NCBI GenBank assembly: GCA_003214295.1
Contig: QCLV01000013.1
Coordinates: 1-35,104 of the forward strand
DNA from: Prochlorococcus sp. AG-418-F08
GTDB taxonomy: Bacteria; Cyanobacteriota; Cyanobacteriia; PCC-6307; Cyanobiaceae
Length of the DNA stretch: 35,104 nt
Direction of reading: 5' to 3'
A program made the translations under genes and the position numbers. How positions within the stretch are numbered: position 1 is the stretch's first letter; each line of letters begins with the position of its first letter. This document shows, piece by piece, positions 18,653 to 26,928 of this stretch. Under the pieces are notes generated by a model, which did no database searches, had not been told where the DNA came from, and saw only the letters and a list, made by a program, of their open reading frames with translations.

Positions 18653-20092
18653 TTATTTTATTTGAGAAGCCGCCTGTTTATATGCGACCTCAACTACTTC
18701 ACTAAGAGTAGGATGAGTATGAACTTCTTTAGATAATTCAATTACATCTTGGTCCCTTGAAATAGCGTTCGAAATTTCTTGAATTAAATCAGCTGCATGT
18801 AACCCAAAAATATGCGCCCCTAATACTTTCCCATTATCTTTGTTGAAAATCAACTTTAGCAATCCATCACTCTCTAATTCAGCCAATGCTTTTGAATTAG
18901 CCTTAAAGAAACTTTTGACAACTCCCAAAGTAAAATTTTCTTTTGTAGATATCTCTTTAGCTTCAACTTCAGAGAGACCAACTGAACTTATCTCTGGGTG
19001 GGTAAAGGTTGCTGCGGGGATACTTTTATAGTTAATTTCGACATTACCACCGCAAATATTATCAACAGCAATAGTGCCCTGCGCTGCAGCTGTATGGGCA
19101 AGCATTAGTTTGCCCGTTACATCTCCAACAGCCCAAATGTTAGGTATTATTTGATCACCATTCTTAACTCTCATTTGATCATCTACAGGAATGAAACCTT
19201 TTACTGTTTCGATACCAACGGAATCAAGATTTAAGTTATTACTATTAGGACTTCTGCCAGTTGCGACTAGTACAGCGTCAACTTCTAAAGTTTCTGAAAC
19301 TTCCTTAGATTTTGCATCAGTAAGTTCTATTTTTACAGGGCATCCAGGTGTTATTTTTGTCGCAAAGACATTTGATTTTGTGTCTATATCTCTTGCTTGA
19401 ATAAGGTTCTTCTTAGCAATTTTAGTGATGTCTGGATCAAATGTTGGCATAATATTCTCCAAAGCCTCGATCATGGTAACTTCACAACCAAGCGCGGTAT
19501 AAACATCAGCAAATTCAAGACCTATATATCCGCTTCCAATAATTGCTATCCATCTTGGAAGCCACTCAAGTTTAACCGCATCATCGCTAGTAAATACGGT
19601 CCTATTATCCAAAGTTATTCCACGGGGCACAAAAGGAGAAGAGCCTGTTGCTATAACAATATTCTTACATGTGAAAATTTTATCAATTCCGTTTTTATCT
19701 CTTACACCTACTTTTTGATTTCCTTCAATTCTTCCAATGCCTAAAATAATTTCAACTCCACTCCTCTTAAGAGTTTTTGTTAAATTTTCTCTAACATTTA
19801 AAACTAAATTATTTGCATGATCTGCAATTTTTGATCTCTCGAACCTTACTGGTGAAGCATGTATACCAAATTTAGCTAAATGTTCATAATTAGCTATTTC
19901 TCTAACTTTTCCACTTGCAGCCAAAAGAGCTTTAGATGGAACACAACCCTTGTTAACACAAGTGCCTCCCATATCAGAAGATTCTACTATTGCGACTTTC
20001 AGTCCCTTACCAGCAGCATGTTTAGCGGCATCAAAACCTCCATATCCTGCTCCTATTACGATTAAATCAAAATCAAAACTTGAATCAGTCAC
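18653..20092 (-). CDS. lpd: Dihydrolipoamide dehydrogenase (E3)
   Basis: E3 reoxidises lipoamide in pyruvate dehydrogenase and related complexes using FAD and NAD. The 479-residue product has the N-terminal FAD motif GAGYGG (14-19), the redox-active disulfide C45/C50 in GGTCVNKGCVPSK, the NAD motif IIGSGYIGLEFA, the second FAD motif IWAVGDV and the catalytic HTHPTLSE (His460, Glu465) in the interface domain. Length is normal. It sits 11 bases after the trmH-like gene and 12 before trpC. Together with pdhA in this window it marks the pyruvate dehydrogenase complex. Confidence 0.97.
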   Translation of the reverse strand: MTDSSFDFDLIVIGAGYGGFDAAKHAAGKGLKVAIVESSDMGGTCVNKGCVPSKALLAASGKVREIANYEHLAKFGIHASPVRFERSKIADHANNLVLNVRENLTKTLKRSGVEIILGIGRIEGNQKVGVRDKNGIDKIFTCKNIVIATGSSPFVPRGITLDNRTVFTSDDAVKLEWLPRWIAIIGSGYIGLEFADVYTALGCEVTMIEALENIMPTFDPDITKIAKKNLIQARDIDTKSNVFATKITPGCPVKIELTDAKSKEVSETLEVDAVLVATGRSPNSNNLNLDSVGIETVKGFIPVDDQMRVKNGDQIIPNIWAVGDVTGKLMLAHTAAAQGTIAVDNICGGNVEINYKSIPAATFTHPEISSVGLSEVEAKEISTKENFTLGVVKSFFKANSKALAELESDGLLKLIFNKDNGKVLGAHIFGLHAADLIQEISNAISRDQDVIELSKEVHTHPTLSEVVEVAYKQAASQIK

Positions 20093-20103
20093 TTTTTATT
20101 TAT

Positions 20104-20925
20104 TTATTTAGAGATATATGCGACTCTTTTTCGTTCTAGTAATAACGGAACTGCAACACAAGCCACATTCAATGATTCTACAATCTCACTATGCGGAATT
20201 GTAATTGTTTCATTAAAAGCTTCTTGAATTTTTTTATGAATACCTTGACCTTCATTACCCAAAATTAATGCTGTACGTCTAGACCAATCAACTTCCCAGT
20301 AAGGTTTTGAAGGTTTTTTTGAACTCTCATTATGGCTACTAGTAGAGAAAATATTAAATCCTGCATTTGATAATTCAGACAAAGACTTAAGTAAAGAATT
20401 TAATATTTCTTCTTCAATGCCATCAAATCTTAAAAATGGCATATGAAAAACTGCACCTGAAGATGCTCTTAATACTTTTTGGCCTAATGGGTGCGCACCT
20501 CCAGCTAAAAAAATTGCATTAACACCTGCAGCTAAAGCGGTTCTAAATAGATTACCCATATTCCCAGGATCTTGAATTCTGTCAAGAACAAGAACAAAAT
20601 CATCTTTTCTATTAAATTGATAATTAGGTATTGCTGAAATCTCTACTAAAGCTGCTATCCCATCTGGATTAATTGTTGAAATCGCAGATGCCAAGAGTTC
20701 CTCTGAGACAATATTTATTAATGACTCATCAAATTTTTTGCTTAGATTTTGATTCTTTCTAAGCCATTTTTCGGTAGCTAACATCTTAGAGGGATTTTTT
20801 CCAGACTTCAGCAATTCTTCAATGAGATGTGTACCCTCTATGCAAAAAAAGTCTTGATCTTTTGGAGATGATCCTCTCTTAAATGATCTAAATCTTTTAA
20901 CTAGATTATTGTTTTTACTAGTTAT
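20104..20925 (-). CDS. TrmH/SpoU-family RNA 2'-O-methyltransferase, start not canonical
   Basis: A SPOUT methyltransferase for ribose methylation of rRNA or tRNA. The C-terminal part shows the family motifs: DRIQDPGNMGNLFRTA, GAHPLGQKVLRASSGA, ALILGNEGQGI and the ending IPHSEIVESLNVACVAVPLL (final knot). The first usual start codon in frame is a TTG at 20814, but it is inside the substrate-binding domain. The frame continues upstream, encoding the family-like CIEGTHLIEE and ITSKNNNLVKRFRS, and is open to 20979, with no ATG, GTG or TTG. The best-matching start is an ATA at 20925, so either a rare start or a base substitution in the assembly is likely. Target nucleotide not determinable. Distance to lpd is 11 bases. 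Confidence 0.85.
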   Translation of the reverse strand: MTSKNNNLVKRFRSFKRGSSPKDQDFFCIEGTHLIEELLKSGKNPSKMLATEKWLRKNQNLSKKFDESLINIVSEELLASAISTINPDGIAALVEISAIPNYQFNRKDDFVLVLDRIQDPGNMGNLFRTALAAGVNAIFLAGGAHPLGQKVLRASSGAVFHMPFLRFDGIEEEILNSLLKSLSELSNAGFNIFSTSSHNESSKKPSKPYWEVDWSRRTALILGNEGQGIHKKIQEAFNETITIPHSEIVESLNVACVAVPLLLERKRVAYISK

Positions 20926-21134
20926 TTTTAAAAAAGTATTTTCTATGAGTATTTTAAAAAATTGGTTATCAACTATATTTTAATTCATAAATATTTTGAT
21001 CAATTATTTATTAAATTTTTATTTCCCAAGAGATCAAAAAATACATTTTCACTTTTAATTAATATTCATGACGTTACATAGGGTGGACTTAATATTATTA
21101 GTTTGTCATGATGAATCTAATAAATTAAGTCTTA

Positions 21135-22505
21135 ATGATTTGCGGAAGCAAAACGAAGTCATATCTTAAATCGCAAAATTTAAAGATTCTTGGCCAAGGC
21201 AAGTTAAATGGAATAGTTGAAATAAGTGGCGCGAAGAATTCCGCCTTAGTTTTATTAGCCTCGTCATTGCTAACTAATGAAAAAATAGTTCTTGAAAATG
21301 TACCTTTTCTCACTGATATTGAAAAGATGGGGAATATCTTAAAGAATTTAGGGGTGAATTTAGTTCGTAAAAATAACCAACTAGAAATAGATCCAACAAC
21401 TATTTCGATTAAAGAACTCCCATATGAACTTGTTAAAGGATTAAGAGCTAGTTTCTTTTGTATAGGTGCACTATTAACTAAATTTGGAGAAGCTCAAGTA
21501 CCTTTACCAGGTGGATGCAATATTGGTTCAAGGCCAATAGACGAGCACATTAATGGATTAATCGCACTAGGAGCAGACATTATTATTGAAGAAGGAATTG
21601 TAAAGGCAAAAACAAGGGGGAATAAAAATAGACTTCATGGCACTCATATTAAATTAAATTGTCCAAGTGTAGGTGCGACTGAAACTTTAATAATGGCAGC
21701 ATCTTTAGCCAAAGGAAGAACTACTATTGAAAATGCGGCTAGAGAGCCTGAAGTTCAAGATTTATGCCAAATGCTTAATAAAATGGGGGCAAAAATTTAT
21801 GACTCCGGTAAAGAAACAATTATTATTGATGGTGTTAATAAGCTTGGCGGATGTACCCATAAAGTAATTCCAGACCGAATAGAAGCTGGAACTTTTCTAA
21901 TAGCTGCTGCTGCAACTTCCTCTTCAATAACAATTTCTCCAGTAATCCCTCATCATCTTGAAGCTGTCACTAATAAGCTTCAAGAGAGTGGGAGTAAAAT
22001 TACGATTAAAGGTAATTCGATTTCTATCAAGAGTAAAGAGATTAAAGGAGTAGATATTGAAACAGCTTCTTTCCCAGGCTTTCCTACTGATTTGCAGGCA
22101 CCATTTACAACTCTAATGACAATCGCAAATGGTGAATCAAAGATAACTGAAACAATTTTCGAAAACAGAATGAATCATATTTATTTACTAAATGCAATGG
22201 GCGCCAGTATAAAACTAAACAAAAACGTAGCTCACATCAAAGGTGTTAAAACAATTAATGGGATGAATCTAGTTGGCTCAGATTTAAGGTCATCAGCTGC
22301 ATTAATAATTGCAGGAATCATCGCAAAAGGTAGTAGTAATTTCTATGGATTAGAACATCTAGATAGAGGTTATGAAAATTTTGAATTAAAACTAAAAAAT
22401 TTAGGTGTAAAAATAATTAGAGAGATCACTAAAAATACTATTGAGGAGAATGGATATAAAATTGAACCTAAATCTGAAAATCTTCCAAAACTCGAAGCAG
22501 CCTAA
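21135..22505 (+). CDS. murA: UDP-N-acetylglucosamine 1-carboxyvinyltransferase MurA
   Basis: MurA makes the first committed step of peptidoglycan synthesis, transferring enolpyruvyl to UDP-GlcNAc in the cytoplasm. K34 in SGAKNSAL and the loop cysteine C128 in LPGGCNIGSRPIDEH are present, so the enzyme would be of the fosfomycin-binding type. The C-terminal half has GFPTDLQAPF, EN(R)MNHI and DLRSSAALIIAG. Length (456 aa) is slightly longer than usual, due to about 14 extra N-terminal residues and a C-terminal tail of about 10. Upstream there are about 155 bases before the trmH-like gene, with no clear promoter elements that I can defend. Confidence 0.97.
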   Translation: MICGSKTKSYLKSQNLKILGQGKLNGIVEISGAKNSALVLLASSLLTNEKIVLENVPFLTDIEKMGNILKNLGVNLVRKNNQLEIDPTTISIKELPYELVKGLRASFFCIGALLTKFGEAQVPLPGGCNIGSRPIDEHINGLIALGADIIIEEGIVKAKTRGNKNRLHGTHIKLNCPSVGATETLIMAASLAKGRTTIENAAREPEVQDLCQMLNKMGAKIYDSGKETIIIDGVNKLGGCTHKVIPDRIEAGTFLIAAAATSSSITISPVIPHHLEAVTNKLQESGSKITIKGNSISIKSKEIKGVDIETASFPGFPTDLQAPFTTLMTIANGESKITETIFENRMNHIYLLNAMGASIKLNKNVAHIKGVKTINGMNLVGSDLRSSAALIIAGIIAKGSSNFYGLEHLDRGYENFELKLKNLGVKIIREITKNTIEENGYKIEPKSENLPKLEAA

Positions 22506-22542
22506 TTTTTCCAAATATATTTTTAAAACTATGAAAGTAGAT

Positions 22543-22653
22543 TTAAACGTAAGCGATATTGATTAGTGAAATACAACCCAAAAATAATATAAACAAAACT
22601 AGAAAGCGATTAGACCAAATTTTATCTAAACCATTAAATTTGAATTCGTTCAT
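22543..22653 (-). CDS. Small membrane ORF B, 36 aa, overlapping ORF A
   Basis: This 37-codon frame starts at an ATG that shares four bases (ATGA) with the stop of the small ORF upstream. The product has a charged start (MNEFKFNGLDKIW) and one hydrophobic span, RFLVLFILFLGCISLINIAYV cut to its core FLVLFILFLGCISLI at about 18-32. It has no recognisable family. The overlap suggests translational coupling to ORF A. It lies convergent to murA, 37 bases from its stop. Single-span proteins of this size are common subunits of cyanobacterial membrane complexes, but I do not claim that here. Prediction rests on intact frames, membrane pattern and the stop-start overlap. Confidence 0.5.
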   Translation of the reverse strand: MNEFKFNGLDKIWSNRFLVLFILFLGCISLINIAYV

Positions 22654-22757
22654 ACCCAAGTTCCACTATTTGATCCGAATGTTGTAAGTATAGTTACTGC
22701 AATAAAAAGATAAGGGACAAATTTAAATGATAATTTTTTAGCTTGAGTTTTAGACAT
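22650..22757 (-). CDS. Small membrane ORF A, 35 aa
   Basis: The frame begins with ATG after a run of A on the minus strand and ends in a TGA that overlaps the start of ORF B. The product is a basic head (MSKTQAKKLSFKF) followed by one hydrophobic segment, VPYLFIAVTILTTF (about 14-27), and a short tail ending SGTWV. No family is recognised. The arrangement (basic head, one span, coupled second single-span ORF) looks like a small two-gene operon. It is far too short for homology judgement by eye; a random open frame cannot be excluded. Confidence 0.5.
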   Translation of the reverse strand: MSKTQAKKLSFKFVPYLFIAVTILTTFGSNSGTWV

Positions 22758-22999
22758 TTGCTTTTTTTTTCAAATATAACATAATATTACTAATTATGAA
22801 GATATCTCCTTTAAAAAAGAATTTTAAGCGCATTTAATCGCAAAAATGTATCATAAATGTTTAAATTTTCTTTTTCCCCTCATTTCTTGTCAGCAAATGC
22901 ATTAAATAATTCTATGTTTTTATCGAAAAGATTAACTATTAACAAACGTTATCTTGATAACTGTTCCTTGACTAAATCAATAGTCAATAAGTTGATTTT

Positions 23000-23008
23000 T
23001 GTTATAAT
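23000..23008 (+). promoter_or_regulatory. Extended -10 promoter for tRNA-Leu
   Basis: The sequence TGTTATAAT is a perfect extended -10 element (TG, one base, TATAAT). It ends 27 bases before the mature tRNA-Leu. No good -35 box is at 16-18 bases upstream, which is common for extended -10 promoters in this A+T-rich lineage. The 240 bases between here and small ORF A hold no further gene that I can support. Confidence 0.65.
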
Positions 23009-23035
23009 AAAAAAGTTAATTTTTTCAAAAGCCTT

Positions 23036-23117
23036 GGGAGCGTGGTGGAATTGGTAGACGCACCGCACTCAAAATGCGGCACCTTCGGGTATGTCGGTTC
23101 AAGTCCGACCGCTCCCA
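23036..23117 (+). tRNA. tRNA-Leu (CAA)
   Basis: Acceptor stem GGGAGCG pairs with CGCTCCC at 23110-23116, followed by discriminator A. The anticodon stem CCGCA/TGCGG frames loop CTCAAAA, giving anticodon CAA for UUG codons. The T arm is GTCGG, TTCAAGT, CCGAC. A long variable arm (around CACCTTCGGGT) is present, as required for tRNA-Leu. The CCA end is not encoded. Confidence 0.97.
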
Positions 23118-23122
23118 CTTTA

Positions 23123-24298
23123 ATGAATACCTATAGTAGATTCGATATATCTTTCAAAAAAGGAAAAGGTTGCTGGCTATGGGACAAAACAGGTAAAAGG
23201 TATCTTGATGCAGTAGCTGGTATAGCAACTTGTAGTCTTGGACATAGCGATAGAGTTTTGAGAAGAAGGTTATCAACTCAACTAAAAAAGATCCAGCACA
23301 TTTCTAACCTCTACAACATTGAAGAACAAGAACAATTAAGCAGAACCTTAACGAATATGAGTTGTGCTAAAAGTGTCTTCTTCTGTAATAGTGGTGCGGA
23401 AGCAAATGAATCAGCAATTAAATTAATTAAAAAATATGGAAATAAAACAAATAAAGGTAAAGAATCAATTATTCTTGCAGCAGAATCCAGCTTCCATGGA
23501 AGGACGCTTGCAGCCTTGAGTGCCACTGGACAACCAAAATATCAAAAAGGTTTCGAACCAATGATTCAAGGGTTCAAATTTTTTAAATTTAACAATTTTG
23601 ATTCGGTAAAAAAATTATTTGAAGAGTGTGAAAATAATGATCAAAAAATTTCTGGCGTTTTAGTTGAACCAATACAAGGCGAAGGTGGCGTAATACCTGG
23701 AAGTAAAATATTTTTTAAAAGCCTGAGAGAAATATGTGATAAATATAATTCTCTTCTGATTTTAGATGAGGTCCAAAGTGGAGTTGGTCGAACTGGGAAA
23801 ATGTGGGGTTATGAGAATTTAGGAATTGAACCTGATGGATTCACCCTTGCTAAAGGATTAGGAGGAGGTCATGCAATTGGAGCATTATTGGTAAAAGAAA
23901 AAGCCAACATTTTTTCTCCAGGGGATCATGCAAGCACTTTTGGAGGGAACCCATTCGCTTGTAAAGCTGCCCTAACTGTATTAGAAGAAATAAATAGAAG
24001 AAATATTATCAATAATGTTTATCTAAGAGGGGAACAATTAAGTGCTGGGTTTGAAGAATTGTCAAAAAAATTTCCAAATATTATTATCGGGAAAAGAGGT
24101 TTAGGTTTAATACAAGGTCTTGTGATCAATGATGATTATGCTGATGCAAAAAAAATTACATTAAAATCTTTTGATAAAGGATTACTGGTAGTTCCTGCAG
24201 GAGAAAATGTTGTAAGGATTGTCCCACCATTAGTTATTTCTCGAAGAGAAATTAATATTCTTTTGGATAAGCTAAATTCAATTTTTGAAGAGTTATAG
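23123..24298 (+). CDS. argD: Acetylornithine aminotransferase
   Basis: ArgD transfers an amino group to N-acetylglutamate semialdehyde in arginine synthesis, using pyridoxal phosphate. The frame is open from 23042, but that start lies inside tRNA-Leu. The ATG five bases after the tRNA gives a normal 391-residue protein. The PLP lysine is K244 in TLAKGLGGGHAIGALL; D215 is in LILDEVQSGVGRTG, and the GAEANESAIK and SSFHGRT motifs of class III aminotransferases are present. The tRNA and argD are close enough to share a transcript. It is followed 11 bases later by folC. Confidence 0.96.
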   Translation: MNTYSRFDISFKKGKGCWLWDKTGKRYLDAVAGIATCSLGHSDRVLRRRLSTQLKKIQHISNLYNIEEQEQLSRTLTNMSCAKSVFFCNSGAEANESAIKLIKKYGNKTNKGKESIILAAESSFHGRTLAALSATGQPKYQKGFEPMIQGFKFFKFNNFDSVKKLFEECENNDQKISGVLVEPIQGEGGVIPGSKIFFKSLREICDKYNSLLILDEVQSGVGRTGKMWGYENLGIEPDGFTLAKGLGGGHAIGALLVKEKANIFSPGDHASTFGGNPFACKAALTVLEEINRRNIINNVYLRGEQLSAGFEELSKKFPNIIIGKRGLGLIQGLVINDDYADAKKITLKSFDKGLLVVPAGENVVRIVPPLVISRREINILLDKLNSIFEEL

Positions 24299-24309
24299 CA
24301 ATTTAAATT

Positions 24310-25542
24310 TTGAAAAATGCAAATTTAAAAATGTTTGAATTATTATCTCCTAAATATGAAAGGGATAATATCAAGTTAGGTTTATCAAGAATTAAAAAAG
24401 CACTTCAAGAACTTGGTAATCCTTGCAAGAATATCCCTGCGATACAGATTATTGGAACCAATGGGAAAGGATCAATCGCGGCATATTTAGAAAGTATACT
24501 TTTTGAAGATAAAAGGAATTTCGGTGTAACGACATCTCCTCATCTTTTGGATGTATGCGAGAGGATTAGAGTTAATAAAAAAAATATCAACAAAACTGAT
24601 TTTGAAAAAATTTATAGATTAATAGAAAAAAATTTTTCAACATTTGAATTAACTCCTTTTGAAAAAATTATTTGCTGCGCACTAAATTTTTTTGACCATC
24701 AAAAAGTTGAATTACTCATTCTTGAAGCTGGTTTAGGGGGACGATTAGACGCAACAACAGCCCATAAATCTAGACCAATCATTGCTATTGGGAATATTGG
24801 CTTAGACCATAAAGAATTTCTTGGAGATACGATTGAAAAAATTGCCGAAGAAAAATTAGCAGTTATTGAAAAAAACTCAATTGTCATCTCATGCAATCAA
24901 AATAGTCAAGTTGAAAATTTAATAACCAAAAAAGTTAAAAAGGTAGGAGCAGAAATTATTTGGAAAGATTCAATTTCAAACAGCTATGAGCTTGGATTAA
25001 AAGGAATTTTTCAAAAGCAAAATGCTTCAGTAGCTGTTGGAGCAATTGAAGCGCTGAATAATTTGGGATTTAATATAAAAGAAAAACACATATCTGAAGG
25101 TCTTAAAAAGACAACTTGGAAAGGAAGGCTAGAAATAATAAATTATTTCAACAAAGAAATTCTTGTAGATTGTGCGCACAATTATCCTGCTGCGAAAGCA
25201 CTTTCTAATGAGCGAAGCAATTGGGAGAATGAAGATAAAGGAATTTATTGGATTTTAGGAGTCCAAAGACAAAAAGATATTTACGCAATATTAAAAACAC
25301 TTCTAAAGAAAAATGATCACTTATTACTTGTGCCAGTTCCAAACCAACCTAGTTGGCAATTAAGTGATCTCTCTCAGATTAAAGAAATTGACTTTCAAAA
25401 AACAATTGAATTTAAAACATTTGAACTTGCAATTGAGTATTTATTTTCTTTAAAAAAATGGCCGACTAATCATCCTGTTCTAACAGGTTCTATTTTTTTA
25501 GTTGCTGAATTTATTAAATTTGCGAATAAACAGAAATGTTAA
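24310..25542 (+). CDS. folC: Folylpolyglutamate / dihydrofolate synthase
   Basis: FolC adds glutamate to folates, and in many bacteria also to dihydropteroate. The P-loop is GTNGKGS (49-55); the family motifs SPHL, ERIRVN and the region LEAGLGGRLDATTA, IGLDHKEFLG and DCAHNYPAA follow in order. The frame opens with TTG; an in-frame ATG seven codons later could also be the start (M8) and gives a more typical N-terminus. It lies 11 bases after argD, in one transcription unit. The stop overlaps the end of the FAD-oxidase gene on the other strand by four bases. Confidence 0.95.
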   Translation: MKNANLKMFELLSPKYERDNIKLGLSRIKKALQELGNPCKNIPAIQIIGTNGKGSIAAYLESILFEDKRNFGVTTSPHLLDVCERIRVNKKNINKTDFEKIYRLIEKNFSTFELTPFEKIICCALNFFDHQKVELLILEAGLGGRLDATTAHKSRPIIAIGNIGLDHKEFLGDTIEKIAEEKLAVIEKNSIVISCNQNSQVENLITKKVKKVGAEIIWKDSISNSYELGLKGIFQKQNASVAVGAIEALNNLGFNIKEKHISEGLKKTTWKGRLEIINYFNKEILVDCAHNYPAAKALSNERSNWENEDKGIYWILGVQRQKDIYAILKTLLKKNDHLLLVPVPNQPSWQLSDLSQIKEIDFQKTIEFKTFELAIEYLFSLKKWPTNHPVLTGSIFLVAEFIKFANKQKC

Positions 25543-26891
25543 ATTTTAAATTGTTCTTTTACTTCCCAACCTTCCAATTTTCCAGGATTTAATAGCCCTT
25601 TAGGATCAAATCTTAATTTCGCTTTTACTTGATCTGCATCCACCACTCCTAGACCTCCTCCTTCAACTGTTAAAACATGAGGATTAAAAATAAACGCACC
25701 AAGTTTCTTGCAATCTTCCATTATTTCTTTTAATTCTTCTGCCCCATTCCATTTTAATACAGGCAAAGCCGCTAATCGCGGTGATCCTTGTTGAGAAACT
25801 GCCTCTAAATGCCAAAGAACTTTTTTACCCCATTTTTTTCTCAAAAAATTAATTAATTCTAGTTCATTATTAAGTGGCAAAAGCATCTGTAAATACGTCC
25901 AATTTTTATCCCTAGACCTCATATGAAGAGTTGTATGATTCCATACGACTTCAGAAATTCCATTCACGAGCTTCTCTTCTTCCCCAAGTAGGGTAGATTC
26001 AACTTTAAATTTTTTACAAATTAGGTCTATGGTTTTTATTCCTCCAAGAGTAGATTGTACTAATATCTTGTGACTTCTAGATTTACCTTTAAACCATTTT
26101 GGCATTTGATCTACAATTTCTTCTTCAAGAATTGCTCCTAATTTCAGGTCAATTGCTGCGCTAGTAAGAGTTTTTAATATTTCTATTGTTTTTTCAAATT
26201 CAATACAGTCGATAACTAATGAGCACCACTTACGTTTGATATCAGTTGCAAGTAATAAAGAAGTAATTATTCCATTAGTCCCATAAGCATGATTAAGAGG
26301 TTCTGATTCTTCAGCATCAAATTTTAATAATGCGGGTTTTTCATTCATCGTTACTGCCTCTAAACCAATAAGATTTCCTGGATCTCTTAAAAATCCCCAT
26401 CTAATGGAACCAATACCTCCTGATCCACCTGCAATAAAACCTCCAATTGTTGCGGTTTTCCAAGTACTAGGAAGCAGCCTCAATTCTCTTCCATATTTCT
26501 CTAATTGTTTATTCAAATCTCCCATAACACAGCCAGACTGTACTTTTACAAAGCCTGTATCTGGATCAAATTCTTCTACCTTATTAAAATGATTCATCTG
26601 CATTACAACTCCTTTAAATAATGGGACAGCTTGTCCATAATTACCTGTACCTGAACCCCTTAAAGTAAGTGGTATAGAAAATTTCCAACAAATTTCTGCT
26701 ACTTCCTTTACCGCTTTGTGATCACTAGGTCTTACTACCAAATCAGCAATACATTCGTCTAATTTTTCAGTAAGGATTGGAGAGTAGTTATAAAAATCTT
26801 TTGAAAGTCTTTTTACATCGGATTTATTTTCAATGATCTCTAAGTTTTTGACTTCTCTAAATTTGTCTGTAAATTTAAGTTTTGATATCAT
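25539..26891 (-). CDS. FAD-binding oxidoreductase, GlcD-like
   Basis: The 450-residue protein has the FAD-binding type 4 fold of 2-hydroxyacid oxidases such as GlcD. The signature stretches are PLTLRGSGTGNYGQAVPL (loop that holds the FAD pyrophosphate), then a region with ATIGGFIAGGSGGIGSIRWG, and the C-terminal ending RFDPKGLLNPGKLEGW. No glcE or glcF neighbour is here, so glycolate is only one possible substrate; D-lactate or another hydroxyacid is equally possible. The protein has no iron-sulfur motif of its own. It is convergent with folC (4-base overlap) and lies downstream of the amidohydrolase gene in the same direction, 37 bases away. Confidence 0.88.
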   Translation of the reverse strand: MISKLKFTDKFREVKNLEIIENKSDVKRLSKDFYNYSPILTEKLDECIADLVVRPSDHKAVKEVAEICWKFSIPLTLRGSGTGNYGQAVPLFKGVVMQMNHFNKVEEFDPDTGFVKVQSGCVMGDLNKQLEKYGRELRLLPSTWKTATIGGFIAGGSGGIGSIRWGFLRDPGNLIGLEAVTMNEKPALLKFDAEESEPLNHAYGTNGIITSLLLATDIKRKWCSLVIDCIEFEKTIEILKTLTSAAIDLKLGAILEEEIVDQMPKWFKGKSRSHKILVQSTLGGIKTIDLICKKFKVESTLLGEEEKLVNGISEVVWNHTTLHMRSRDKNWTYLQMLLPLNNELELINFLRKKWGKKVLWHLEAVSQQGSPRLAALPVLKWNGAEELKEIMEDCKKLGAFIFNPHVLTVEGGGLGVVDADQVKAKLRFDPKGLLNPGKLEGWEVKEQFKI

Positions 26892-26928
26892 TAATAAAAA
26901 TTTTATGCTTTGTATATAAATTAGCCAA

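Noticed and set aside
21069-21170. 33-codon ORF overlapping the start of murA
   Set aside because: No protein features, no conserved pattern visible, and it overlaps a well-supported gene in another frame.
22857-23057. 66-codon plus-strand ORF upstream of tRNA-Leu
   Set aside because: It runs into the tRNA, spans the tRNA promoter and has no protein-like pattern beyond A+T-rich codons.
23042-23122. Longer argD start at a GTG
   Set aside because: It lies within the tRNA-Leu gene; the ATG at 23123 gives the normal ArgD N-terminus.
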